Positions 46,178 to 54,657 of a stretch of 64,000 nt of DNA are shown piece by piece. The notes under the pieces were generated by a model that worked only from the letters and a program-made list of their open reading frames with translations, was not told the origin of the DNA and did not search any database. The DNA comes from UBA967 sp044375555 (GTDB taxonomy: Bacteria > Verrucomicrobiota > Verrucomicrobiia > Chthoniobacterales > Terrimicrobiaceae). Location of the stretch: the NCBI GenBank assembly GCA_044375555.1, contig JBILML010000012.1, positions 6,125 through 70,124 of the forward strand, given 5' to 3'. Positions within the stretch are counted from its first letter, which is position 1. Every line of letters begins with the position of its first letter. The translations under genes and the position numbers were made by a program.

Positions 46178-46770
46178 AAATCCGAGAGGCCAGGTTTGCG
46201 GCGATCGACTTTGAAAGCGCCGGAACCGCGCCCGGACTTGGAGATGAACCCATCCAAATCGCGATCGTTCACTGGAACGGCGAGTCCTTGGAGCGAGTGC
46301 TCGACTCGTATTTGAAACCCTCGCGCCCGGTGACATGGGCAGCGCGCGAAGTGCATAGCATTTCCGACGAGATGATCCGCCACGCCCCCACGCTGACTGA
46401 GCTCTGGCCACAAGTCCGGGAAGCCTTGCGCGACCGCTGGGTCGTGGCTCATGGCGCGGCGACGGAGAAACGGTTTTTGAATATTTTCCCGTTCCATGGA
46501 TTCGGTCCCTGGGTCGATACGCTCCCGCTTGCACGGGCGATCCACCCCACTCTGGAGTCACACAAACTGAGCGACACGATCCAATCGCTCGGGTTGGAAT
46601 ACCAACTCTCCGACTGGCCCACTTTTCGATGGCACGACGCCGCGAGCGATGCCGCCGCCACGCTGGTCCTGCTCAAAAATCTAGTCGCTTCGACCGACCT
46701 CCACGATGAGCCGGCGGAAATCCTCACCCGCCCGAGTCTCCGAGCCTATTTCAAGGCTCGCAGGAAATAA
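46174..46770 (+). CDS. DEDDh-type 3'-5' exonuclease domain protein
   Basis: 198 residues from a TTG at 46174 overlapping the DAHP synthase stop. The exonuclease acidic residues are visible: FAAIDFESAG (DxE), WVVAHGAATEKRFL, and the last motif HDAASDAAATLVLL (His and Asp). It resembles DnaQ/PolC-type proofreading domains, with DTLPLARAIHP typical of the family. Substrate unknown. Ends 20 bases inside the convergent 5-FCL gene. Confidence 0.85.
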   Translation: MKIREARFAAIDFESAGTAPGLGDEPIQIAIVHWNGESLERVLDSYLKPSRPVTWAAREVHSISDEMIRHAPTLTELWPQVREALRDRWVVAHGAATEKRFLNIFPFHGFGPWVDTLPLARAIHPTLESHKLSDTIQSLGLEYQLSDWPTFRWHDAASDAAATLVLLKNLVASTDLHDEPAEILTRPSLRAYFKARRK

Positions 46771-47314
46771 TCCCCTCGGGCGTCACCACGAAATCCATCC
46801 GGATGTCGTGATCCTCGCAGGGCACGCGCTCCACGAGAAGTTCGGTGAAACAAACCCCGACGCGCACCCCTTGGAACTTCGTCAAAAGCCGGTCGTAATA
46901 TCCCGCCCCGCGACCCAGCCGACCTCCGGAGGGATCAAAGGCCAGCCCCGGCACGACAATAAAATCTGACTCGAAGGGAGCTTTTGGCGCGTTTGCCTTC
47001 GGCTCGAGATTTCCAAATTTTCCCTGAACCAATTCCTCGGAGGACTCCGCATAGTGGAGTTTCAAATCCTCCCCGGAGACTCGCGGAAGGATGACTTTTT
47101 TTCCATCCGGCCAAGGCGTGAGCAGGTGCGGCTCCGACGGCAGCGCGCTGTAAAGGCAGACAGAACTGGAACGGTGCCATTCGAGCCAGAGCGCGAAGTG
47201 CCCAAGGATTTCCAAGCCCGCAGCACGGCTGCGAATTTTCGGCAAACCTTCGACCTTCCTGCGCGCCTCCCTCCGCAGGCTTTGCTTTTCTTCGGCGATC
47301 ACCGACAATCCCAT
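46751..47314 (-). CDS. 5-formyltetrahydrofolate cyclo-ligase
   Basis: 187-residue folate enzyme converting 5-formyl-THF to 5,10-methenyl-THF with ATP. Motifs: EKQSLRREARRKVEG at the N-terminus, FDPSGGRLGRGAGYYDRLL in the C-terminal half, and DFIVVPGLAFDP before it. Divergent from the MBL hydrolase gene; only 5 bases separate the two start codons. Confidence 0.93.
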   Translation of the reverse strand: MGLSVIAEEKQSLRREARRKVEGLPKIRSRAAGLEILGHFALWLEWHRSSSVCLYSALPSEPHLLTPWPDGKKVILPRVSGEDLKLHYAESSEELVQGKFGNLEPKANAPKAPFESDFIVVPGLAFDPSGGRLGRGAGYYDRLLTKFQGVRVGVCFTELLVERVPCEDHDIRMDFVVTPEGIISCEP

Positions 47315-47319
47315 GGCAC

Positions 47320-48246
47320 ATGGTCCGCAAGTTTATCGAGAAAAAAATAGCCGCACGGAAGAAGCCGGATCTGCATGTAGACATGAAACTCGGCAGCGGC
47401 TGGCACAAGCGGAACTTCCTCGCGGAGGTCGTCATCCCCTCGATGTTCACGAAGCGCCACGGCGAAAAAACCAAGCCGGTCTACCCCGAACTTCGCGAGG
47501 GCCAACTCTGCATCACTTGGATCGGCCACGCCTCATTCCTCATTCAAACCCCCGAGCACAGCATTCTTATCGACCCGAACTGGGCGAAGTGGCTCAAGGT
47601 CATCAAACGCATCCGCCAGCCTGGAATCGAAATTCATGACCTCCCGGCGATCGATCTCGTGCTGGTGACCCATGCCCATTTCGACCACCTCGACCGCAAA
47701 ACCCTCCGCGCCGTCGCCAGCGATCAAGCCATTGTCGTTCCCGAGCATGTCGGTGGGCTGGTCCATGGTCTGGGCTTCAACCATGTTCAAGAGCTCCGAC
47801 AATGGGAGCGCTTCGAAGTGGGCGATCTGAAAGTCACCCTCACTCCGGCGAGGCATTGGGGGGCGCGCGTCCTTCACGACAGCCACCGAGGATTTGGTGG
47901 TTTTCATATCGAATACGCGGGGCGCTCGGTTTTTCATTGTGGCGACAGCGCGTGGTTCGAGGGCTTCACGGAGATTGGGGAACGCTTGCCGGTGGAAATC
48001 GCCCTCCTGCCCATTGGCGCCTACGAGGCCCCGACCAAACGCGATGTTCACATGAATCCCGAGGAAGCGATCGATGCCTTCCTCCAACTCAAAGCCCGCA
48101 CGCTCGTGCCGATGCACTATGGAACTTTTCGTCTGAGCTACGAGCCGCTCCACGAGCCGCCCGAGAGACTTATCCGCCACGGCGCCGACAAGCAGGTCAT
48201 CGACCGCATCCGCATTCTGAATGAAGGCGAACCGACGATTTTTTAG
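47320..48246 (+). CDS. MBL-fold metal-dependent hydrolase
   Basis: 308 residues with a metallo-beta-lactamase fold. Metal ligands: VTHAHFDHLD, then TPARHWGAR, FHCGDSAWFEGF and a C-terminal MHYGTF. The arrangement, with GHASFLIQTPEHSILIDPN before the HxHxDH motif, matches the NAPE-hydrolysing phospholipase D/UlaG-like subgroup, which includes phosphodiesterases and lactonases. Substrate unknown. Its start is 5 bases from the start of the divergent cyclo-ligase. Confidence 0.88.
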   Translation: MVRKFIEKKIAARKKPDLHVDMKLGSGWHKRNFLAEVVIPSMFTKRHGEKTKPVYPELREGQLCITWIGHASFLIQTPEHSILIDPNWAKWLKVIKRIRQPGIEIHDLPAIDLVLVTHAHFDHLDRKTLRAVASDQAIVVPEHVGGLVHGLGFNHVQELRQWERFEVGDLKVTLTPARHWGARVLHDSHRGFGGFHIEYAGRSVFHCGDSAWFEGFTEIGERLPVEIALLPIGAYEAPTKRDVHMNPEEAIDAFLQLKARTLVPMHYGTFRLSYEPLHEPPERLIRHGADKQVIDRIRILNEGEPTIF

Positions 48247-48311
48247 ATTTCCGGCAAGGGCTAAAGGTTTTTGCGCCCTTTGCGCCTTTTCGCTCGTTAA
48301 ATTTTTTCGTG

Positions 48312-48914
48312 ATGCTTGACCCAATCACGAAATATCCCGACCAAACGGGCCTGATGATCCTGCCATGGGTGACCCTTTTTCCGGGAGCCATGATGCCGCT
48401 CAAAATTTTTGAGGACCGCTATCAGGAAATGGTCGCCCAATCCCTCTTGGGGAATCGGATGTTTGCCATCGCCCATACCCTCTCCGAGGAAGATGCCAGC
48501 GAATCCCTCGGGGCGATCGGCATGATTCGGGCTTGTGTGACGAATCCCGACGGCACCTCGAATCTCGTCCTCCAAGGAGTCACCCGCGTGGCATTTCACA
48601 AAATCCACCTCGATCCCTACCCTCGCAGCGAAATGCTCATGTTGAACGATCCGGACGAGTCGAATGCCTCCCTCGAATCGCTCCGCCGATCGATCATGGC
48701 CGCGTTCCGTTCCCATGCGGTGGAAAAGCTCGGGATCCCCGATGGGTTTGTGGGCCACCTCGACACGATCACCACTCATGGGGCATTTGCAGACCTCTTG
48801 GCCTCGACGGTTTTCGAGAATCCCCAGACTCGCCGACTCATCTTTCAGGAGTTGGATGTCATGACTCGGATGGAGTTGCTCGAAAAATTCCTGCTCGCCG
48901 GAGTTTTGGACTGA
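48312..48914 (+). CDS. LON substrate-binding domain protein
   Basis: 200 residues. The fold pattern MILPWVTLFPGAMMPLKIFE, EDRYQEMVAQSLLGNRMFAI and GIMGMIRA-like LGAIGMIRACVTNPDG corresponds to the N-terminal LON domain without the AAA or protease parts. Stand-alone LON domain proteins are common but of unknown role. ATG at 48312; a GTG three bases upstream is also in frame. It precedes the pst operon, separated by a 144-base gap that holds the palindrome at 48938. Confidence 0.85.
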   Translation: MLDPITKYPDQTGLMILPWVTLFPGAMMPLKIFEDRYQEMVAQSLLGNRMFAIAHTLSEEDASESLGAIGMIRACVTNPDGTSNLVLQGVTRVAFHKIHLDPYPRSEMLMLNDPDESNASLESLRRSIMAAFRSHAVEKLGIPDGFVGHLDTITTHGAFADLLASTVFENPQTRRLIFQELDVMTRMELLEKFLLAGVLD

Positions 48915-48937
48915 CCCAAAAGCCGAATCGGCTCTCG

Positions 48938-48955
48938 TGTGACAATTCTGTCGCA
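48938..48955. promoter_or_regulatory. Palindromic element before pstC, copy 1
   Basis: TGTGACAATTCTGTCGCA, 18 bases, an imperfect inverted repeat (TGTGACA with TGTCGCA) 104 bases before the pstC start. An almost identical, perfect palindrome lies at 54599-54616 before the metallophosphoesterase gene. The two copies share 15 of 18 bases. A binding site for a phosphate regulator is the simplest explanation, but the arrangement is inverted rather than the direct repeats of an E. coli Pho box. Confidence 0.5.
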
Positions 48956-49058
48956 ATCTTCTTGAGGCTCGCCATGGATTGGCAAATTGCTAGAGTTTCG
49001 GGCCGAACTAAAAGCTGGGATTTGTTTTTATCAGATCCTGTTTTCGTAGAAGCACTAA

Positions 49059-51350
49059 ATGCCGAATACTAAAAAAACTTTACCTGGGCACGCCACTGAG
49101 CAGAACCGCTTTGAGACCTCGAAGCTGACCCTGCTGGTCGATCGGTTCATGACGGTTTTTATCAAATTCGGCGGCGCGCTGGTTATCACCTCCGTGCTGG
49201 GAATTTTTGTTTTTATTGTTCTGCAAATCTGGCCGCTCTTCGCCCCACCAAGCGTCACACCGCTGAAAAGCATTCCCCTCCCCGACACCAAATACGCCCT
49301 GCTCGGTGTCGATGAATGGGGCGCGAAACCCTTCCTCGTCGAGCCCGACGGTTCCCTCCTCGTCGTCGATTACGAGACCGGCGAAACCCAAGACCAATCC
49401 CTCAACCTCGGAATCACCGGTCAGGTCACCGCGGCCTTCCTCAATAAGCGGGAACAAAAAATCATCCTGGGCACATCGAACGGCCAATTTGTCTTTGTCT
49501 CTCCAAACCACACCTCGCGCGAGTCGGGTGGACGCCAGATCATCGATGTGAACCCCACCGCCGAGACGCCCTCCTCGATCGGAGATCCCGGAATGCCGAT
49601 CACCGACATCGCTTACGGAGACTCCGGCAGCAGCAAGCTCATCGTCGCCCTCCAATCCGACGGCGAAACGAACCGCGTGACCGCCTCGCTTTTCAAGCGC
49701 AAGCGCTCGCTCATGGGCAAAAACAAAGAGGAAGCCGCCGGGACCCATGATCTGACACCCATGATCCCTGGCCGACCCGAGAAAATCCTCGTTCCAGTCA
49801 CAGGCGATTCCGTGGTGGTGATCAGTGAGAGCGGCAAGGTCAGCTACCTCGTTCTTGCCGACGGAAAATTCGAGCTTCGCCAATCCTTCACCCCCTTCAG
49901 CGATCTGGCCAACTCGCACATCAATGTCGCCAATTTCATCTTTGGCGATGTCTCGATCGCCTTTGCCAGCGACTCGGGCGAGAACCGCATTTTCAGCCTG
50001 TTCTATCCCGAGGGCGGAAAGGAACGACTCTTCGGCCTCACCCACGAATTCCCAAATCTCGGCGCGAGCCCCGTGCTTCTCGTCTCCACCCTTCGCAACA
50101 AGGCATTCCTTCTCGGCGGCGGCAAGGAACTCTCCCTCCGCTATTCGACCACCGAGTCCATCCGCTGGCAGAGCCGCGTTCCCTATCCCGTCTCGAACGC
50201 CGTCATCAGCGGAAAATATCAACGCCTCGCCGTGCTGGACTCCTCAAATACCCTGCACTTTTTTGAAATCGACGACCCACATCCCGACTCGGGCTGGAAG
50301 GCTCTTTTCGGCAAAGTCTGGTATGAGGGCGCGCCGGGGCCGAAGTGGGATTGGCAAAGCACGGGCGGCAGTGACGATTTCGAACCCAAATACTCCCTCG
50401 TGCCTCTGATTTTCGGAACGCTGAAAGGCACTCTCTACGCGATGCTTTTCGCCGTGCCGATCGCCCTCCTCGCGGCCCTTTACACATCCCAATTCCTCGA
50501 CCCGCGCTTCCGCTCCACCGTCAAGCCGACCATGGAAATCATGGCCTCCCTGCCCTCGGTCGTCCTGGGTTTTCTCGCCGCGATCTACATCGCCCCGCTG
50601 ATCGAACGCCAAGTTCCTTCCCTGCTTCTGGTCGTCGTGGGAGTTCCGATTGTGGCAGCCTTTTCAGGATTCTTCTGGAGCCATCTCCCGATCCAAATCC
50701 GCAAATTCATCCGCCCGGGCTGGGAGTGGATCGTTTTTCTGCCCCTGCTTTTCATCAGCGCCGGGATTCTTTGGTATCTCGGGCCAGCCTTCGAATCCGT
50801 GGCCTTCGTGGTGACCGATCCTGCCACAGGTCAAAAAACAGCCGACTTCCGTGCATGGTGGCCTGCAGTAACCGGCGCGAGCTACGATCAGCGAAATTCC
50901 CTCGTCGTCGGGTTCATGATGGGCTTTGCCGTCATCCCGATCATTTTTACGATTGCGGAAGATGCCCTCTCGAATGTCCCCAAGCCCCTGATCACTGCTT
51001 CCATGGCCTGCGGAGCCAGCCGCTGGCAGACCGCCCTGCGCGTCGTCATGCCCACCGCCTCTGCTGGCATTTTCTCGGCCCTCATGATCGGCCTTGGCCG
51101 CGCCGTTGGCGAAACGATGATCGTCGTCATGGCCACCGGCAACACCCCGATCATGGAGTGGAATATTTTCTCTGGCATGAGGACGCTCTCCGCCAACATC
51201 GCCGTGGAACTTCCCGAAGCCCCACACCACGCCACCCTTTACCGCACCCTCTTCCTTGGCGCCCTCGTTCTGTTCCTGCTCACTTTTGCAATCAACACCG
51301 TCGCCGAGATTCTCCGCCAGCACCTCCGGGAAAAATTTAAGACGACCTAG
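49059..51350 (+). CDS. pstC: Phosphate ABC transporter permease PstC, long form
   Basis: 763 residues. Helix 1 (about 37-60: FGGALVITSVLGIFVFIVLQ) is followed by a large periplasmic insert (about 65-440) of repeated beta strands such as KPFLVEPDGSLLVVDYETG, possibly a propeller. The permease core (about 450-755) has VPIALLAALYTSQFLDP, the ABC-coupling EAA motif MACGASRWQTALRVVMPTAS and GLGRAVGETMIVVMATGNTP. Long PstC forms are known, e.g. in Pseudomonas. It starts the pstCAB-phoU operon; no pstS is in the window. Confidence 0.93.
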   Translation: MPNTKKTLPGHATEQNRFETSKLTLLVDRFMTVFIKFGGALVITSVLGIFVFIVLQIWPLFAPPSVTPLKSIPLPDTKYALLGVDEWGAKPFLVEPDGSLLVVDYETGETQDQSLNLGITGQVTAAFLNKREQKIILGTSNGQFVFVSPNHTSRESGGRQIIDVNPTAETPSSIGDPGMPITDIAYGDSGSSKLIVALQSDGETNRVTASLFKRKRSLMGKNKEEAAGTHDLTPMIPGRPEKILVPVTGDSVVVISESGKVSYLVLADGKFELRQSFTPFSDLANSHINVANFIFGDVSIAFASDSGENRIFSLFYPEGGKERLFGLTHEFPNLGASPVLLVSTLRNKAFLLGGGKELSLRYSTTESIRWQSRVPYPVSNAVISGKYQRLAVLDSSNTLHFFEIDDPHPDSGWKALFGKVWYEGAPGPKWDWQSTGGSDDFEPKYSLVPLIFGTLKGTLYAMLFAVPIALLAALYTSQFLDPRFRSTVKPTMEIMASLPSVVLGFLAAIYIAPLIERQVPSLLLVVVGVPIVAAFSGFFWSHLPIQIRKFIRPGWEWIVFLPLLFISAGILWYLGPAFESVAFVVTDPATGQKTADFRAWWPAVTGASYDQRNSLVVGFMMGFAVIPIIFTIAEDALSNVPKPLITASMACGASRWQTALRVVMPTASAGIFSALMIGLGRAVGETMIVVMATGNTPIMEWNIFSGMRTLSANIAVELPEAPHHATLYRTLFLGALVLFLLTFAINTVAEILRQHLREKFKTT

Positions 51351-51353
51351 GCC

Positions 51354-53015
51354 ATGCGCGACACTGATACCAAGGACCTCGAACTCACCCGAACCCTCGC
51401 CGCCCCCGGCGAACCCTTCGTCTGGCTCACCGCCATGGGCCTCGCTCTGGGCCTGATCATGGTCGTCGGCTTGCTTGGCGTGATCGTGGCCAACGGCCTG
51501 CCGGTTTTCTGGCCCTCGAAAATTGTCGAAGTTCACCTCAAGCCGGGAGTCAAAAATCCCCTCCCCAATTCCGGCGAAACACTCACCGGCGAAATCGTCC
51601 AGACCCGCGAGAAACGCATCCCGGTCCTCAGCGCCTCCGGCGATAAAATCGAAGATCAGACCGAGGTCCAAATCTTCGTCGGCAACAAGGATGTCAACGG
51701 CTCCGGTTTCGTCTTCCTCAACAACTCCGACATCGCCTCCATCACAGAGCCAAATGGCATCTACCGCCTCGAGCGCATGGAATATGGCATCGCTTTCGCC
51801 TACCCAAAATCTCTCCAGCTCGCGGATGGCACCTCCCTGCCAGCGGATTCCCCGGCTTTCACCCAAACCCTCGCCCGCTTGGATACTGAATCCACCGCCC
51901 GCCGCCAGGAGATCGAAAAGATCGAAAAACACGACATCGGCGCCATCAATTCCCGCATCACCCAACTCCGAGCCAAAGGCAAGGGATCCCCGGAATCCCT
52001 GAAAGAAATCGCCGCCCTCGACGCCGATTATCAACTCCTCGCCGCCAAGGCCCGCGAACTCCGCGCCATCCAATCCGCCGCTGCCCTCATTTACACGACC
52101 CCGAACGGCATCGAGCGCCGTCTCCCCGTGGGCGAACTTGTCGCTTTCACCCTGCCAAACGCTCTCGTTTTCAACCAAAAGGTCGGCCTGTTTTTTCACA
52201 ACATCTGGAATTTCCTCACGCTCGATCCGCGCGAGGCCAATACCGAAGGCGGCATCTTTCCGGCGATCTTCGGCACTTTCGTCATGACTCTCCTGATGAG
52301 CCTCGCCGTCGTTCCCTTCGGCGTCGTGGCGGCCATCTACCTGCGCGAATACGCCAAGCAAGGCCTCGCCGTTCGCGCTGTGCGCATCGCCGTGAACAAC
52401 CTCGCCGGCGTGCCATCCATCGTTTTCGGCGTCTTCGGCCTCGGCTTTTTCGTCTATTTTGTCGGTGCCTCGATCGATAGCACCTTTTTCGGCGAATACC
52501 TCCCCACCCCGACCTTCGGCACTGGCGGTATCCTCTGGGCCGCTGCCACGCTCGCGCTCATGACCGTCCCAGTGGTGATCGTGGCCACCGAGGAGGCACT
52601 CGCCGCCGTTCCACGCGGAATGCGCGAGGGGTCACTCTCCTGCGGGGCTTCGAAATGGCAGACGATCCAGCGCATTATTCTCCCCGCCTCCCTTCCGGGC
52701 ATTCTCACCGGCCTGATCCTCGCGATGGCCCGCGGTGCCGGCGAGGTCGCCCCGCTCATGCTCGTCGGAGTCGTAAAACTCGCCCCCAGCCTTCCGATCG
52801 ACGGCGCTTTTCCCTTTGTCCACCTCGAGCGCAAATTCATGCACCTCGGATTCCACATCTACGATCTGGGCTTTCAATCCCCCGACTCCGAAGCCGCCAA
52901 GCCCATGGTTTTCGCCACCACTCTTCTTCTGATACTCCTCGTCGTCGTCCTCAACCTCGCCGCCATCCTGATCCGTGAGAAACTCCGAAAACGATATGCC
53001 ACCGGTGCTTTCTAA
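51354..53015 (+). CDS. pstA: Phosphate ABC transporter permease PstA, long form
   Basis: 553 residues. After helix 1 (VWLTAMGLALGLIMVVGLLG) comes a periplasmic insert of about 230 residues with a coiled-coil stretch (about 180-250, TESTARRQEIEKIEKHDIGA). The permease core (about 300-545) has LMSLAVVPFGVVAAIYLREY, the coupling motif LSCGASKWQTIQRIILPASL and ARGAGEVAPLMLVGVVK. It begins 3 bases after pstC. The insert pairs in position with that of PstC and could form a shared periplasmic structure. Confidence 0.93.
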   Translation: MRDTDTKDLELTRTLAAPGEPFVWLTAMGLALGLIMVVGLLGVIVANGLPVFWPSKIVEVHLKPGVKNPLPNSGETLTGEIVQTREKRIPVLSASGDKIEDQTEVQIFVGNKDVNGSGFVFLNNSDIASITEPNGIYRLERMEYGIAFAYPKSLQLADGTSLPADSPAFTQTLARLDTESTARRQEIEKIEKHDIGAINSRITQLRAKGKGSPESLKEIAALDADYQLLAAKARELRAIQSAAALIYTTPNGIERRLPVGELVAFTLPNALVFNQKVGLFFHNIWNFLTLDPREANTEGGIFPAIFGTFVMTLLMSLAVVPFGVVAAIYLREYAKQGLAVRAVRIAVNNLAGVPSIVFGVFGLGFFVYFVGASIDSTFFGEYLPTPTFGTGGILWAAATLALMTVPVVIVATEEALAAVPRGMREGSLSCGASKWQTIQRIILPASLPGILTGLILAMARGAGEVAPLMLVGVVKLAPSLPIDGAFPFVHLERKFMHLGFHIYDLGFQSPDSEAAKPMVFATTLLLILLVVVLNLAAILIREKLRKRYATGAF

Positions 53016-53031
53016 GCCCACCGAACAACCC

Positions 53032-53820
53032 ATGGAAACCACTGTGAACACCACCACCGAAGGACGACCGGATTTCATCTCCATCCGCGACTTCAGTTTT
53101 TTCTACGGCAAAAAACAGGCCCTCTTCGACATCTCGCTGGACATTCCCGAGCGCCAAGTCACCGCCTTTATCGGGCCCTCCGGCTGTGGAAAATCCACGC
53201 TCCTGCGAAACCTCAATCGCATGAATGACCTCATCGATGGCATCCGCCATTCGGGGGACATCGTCGTCAATGGCCGCAGCATTTACGATCCCCACATCGA
53301 GGTGATCTCCCTGCGCAAACGCGTGGGCATGGTTTTCCAAAAATCCAACCCCTTCCCGAAATCCATCTACGAAAATGTCGTTTACCCCCTCCGGGTCTCT
53401 GGGCAGAACAAAAAATCCGTCCTCGATGAAACCGTGGAACGCAGCCTTCAAGGCGCCGCGCTGTGGGATGAAGTAAAGGACCGGCTCCACGAAAGCGGCC
53501 TCAGCCTCTCCGGCGGTCAGATGCAGCGGCTCTGCATCGCCCGCGCCATCGCCAACCGCCCCGAAATTCTCCTGATGGATGAACCCTGCTCCGCCCTCGA
53601 CCCGATCGCGACCGTGAAAGTCGAGGAGTTGATTCGCGAGTTGAAACAGGAATTCACCATCGTCATCGTCACCCACAACATGCAGCAGGCCACGCGTTGC
53701 TCCGACCGCACCGCCTTCTTCTACCTCGGAAAGCTTGTGGAGTTTGATGAAACTCCGAAAATCTTCAGCAACCCCGCACAAAAACAAACCGAGGATTACA
53801 TCACCGGCCGCTTCGGTTGA
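53032..53820 (+). CDS. pstB: Phosphate ABC transporter ATP-binding protein PstB
   Basis: 262-residue ATPase. Walker A is GPSGCGKSTLLRNLNRMND, signature SLSGGQMQRLCIARAIA, Walker B ILLMDEPCSALDPIAT, H-loop THNMQQA. Phosphate-type features such as NPFPKSIYENVVYPLRV are present. ATG at 53032 (METTVNTTT) falls after the pstA stop; an earlier ATG at 52996 would overlap pstA. Third gene of the pst operon. Confidence 0.96.
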   Translation: METTVNTTTEGRPDFISIRDFSFFYGKKQALFDISLDIPERQVTAFIGPSGCGKSTLLRNLNRMNDLIDGIRHSGDIVVNGRSIYDPHIEVISLRKRVGMVFQKSNPFPKSIYENVVYPLRVSGQNKKSVLDETVERSLQGAALWDEVKDRLHESGLSLSGGQMQRLCIARAIANRPEILLMDEPCSALDPIATVKVEELIRELKQEFTIVIVTHNMQQATRCSDRTAFFYLGKLVEFDETPKIFSNPAQKQTEDYITGRFG

Positions 53821-53863
53821 GGACCCATTGCAGAACCGATCCCCAATCTGGAAATGGACAACG

Positions 53864-53894
53864 CTTAAAACTTAATTCTTAACACTTAAAACTT
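53864..53894. repeat. Direct repeat of CTTAAAACTT between pstB and phoU
   Basis: Two identical 10-mers, CTTAAAACTT at 53864-53873 and 53885-53894, are 21 bases apart, two helical turns, with AATTCTTAACA between. They lie in an AT-rich patch just before the phoU ATG, unlike the GC-rich surroundings. Could be an operator, a processing site or chance. Confidence 0.5.
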
Positions 53895-53901
53895 CCCCGC
53901 G

Positions 53902-54582
53902 ATGGAAACACCCCGCCACATCCTCACCAACTTCGAAACCGCCCTCGAGAACCTTCGCAAGGATGTCCTCATGATGGCCAGCCTTGCCGCCCGCAGCATC
54001 GACAGCGCCCGCAAGGGACTCTTCGAACGCGACGAAGATTGGTGCAATACAGTCATTGCCGATGATGAGGAGGTGGATTCCTTGGAAATCCAGATCGATA
54101 AGGCCGGAATGGACATCATGCTGCTCTACCATCCCTTCGCCTCGGATTTGCGCAATGTGATCGCGGCAATGAAGACCAGTGTGAACCTGGAGCGAGGAGC
54201 CGATCAAGCGGTCGGGATTGCCCGCCGCGCTCGCAAGCTCATCTTGCAACCCGCCCTCCCTGAAATCGCCCGCATCGAGCCGCTTTTCGACACCGCAACG
54301 AATTTGTTCAAGGACGCCATCAAGGCCTTTTCCGATGGCGATATCGAACTCGCCCGCACCCTCAAACTCCGCGACAAGGGACTCGACGAGCAAAACCGCT
54401 CTTTTGCCGAAACCCTCGCCGACCTGATGCAGAAAAACCCGGACTCGATCCGCGGCTATCTCGAGCTGATCTTCATCGCCCGCTGCCTCGAGCGCATCGG
54501 CGACCAAGCCAAGAGCATCGCCGAGGACACCATCTACGCGGTCGAGGTGAAGGACATCCGCCACACCTCCATCCCCAACTGA
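53902..54582 (+). CDS. phoU: Phosphate signalling protein PhoU
   Basis: 226 residues made of two three-helix PhoU units, each with an acidic metal-binding run: ADDEEVDSLEIQIDKAGMDI and IFIARCLERIGDQAKSIAED. PhoU dampens PhoR signalling when PstB reports enough phosphate. It is the last gene of the pst operon; no phoB or phoR gene is in the window. Confidence 0.95.
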   Translation: METPRHILTNFETALENLRKDVLMMASLAARSIDSARKGLFERDEDWCNTVIADDEEVDSLEIQIDKAGMDIMLLYHPFASDLRNVIAAMKTSVNLERGADQAVGIARRARKLILQPALPEIARIEPLFDTATNLFKDAIKAFSDGDIELARTLKLRDKGLDEQNRSFAETLADLMQKNPDSIRGYLELIFIARCLERIGDQAKSIAEDTIYAVEVKDIRHTSIPN

Positions 54583-54598
54583 ACGGAGGGTCTTTCCG

Positions 54599-54616
54599 TG
54601 TGACAATCTTGTCACA
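54599..54616. promoter_or_regulatory. Palindromic element before the phosphoesterase gene, copy 2
   Basis: TGTGACAATCTTGTCACA, 18 bases; seven bases on each side (TGTGACA and TGTCACA) pair perfectly around the centre ATCT. It lies 42 bases before the ATG at 54658 and 17 after the phoU stop. It is almost the same as the element before pstC (48938), matching at 15 of 18 positions. Because it is symmetric it could also act as a weak terminator stem, but no T-run follows. Confidence 0.55.
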
Positions 54617-54657
54617 CCGCCTTCCTTGCCGGGAGTTTTCAGCCCGGATCGAATGCG

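Noticed and set aside
44870..46561. 563-codon minus-strand frame
   Set aside because: Antisense to DAHP synthase and the exonuclease; its sequence has no known domain.
48960..48997. Sigma-54 type promoter TTGGCAAATTGC before pstC
   Set aside because: GG and GC are only six bases apart; the -24/-12 spacing needs ten.
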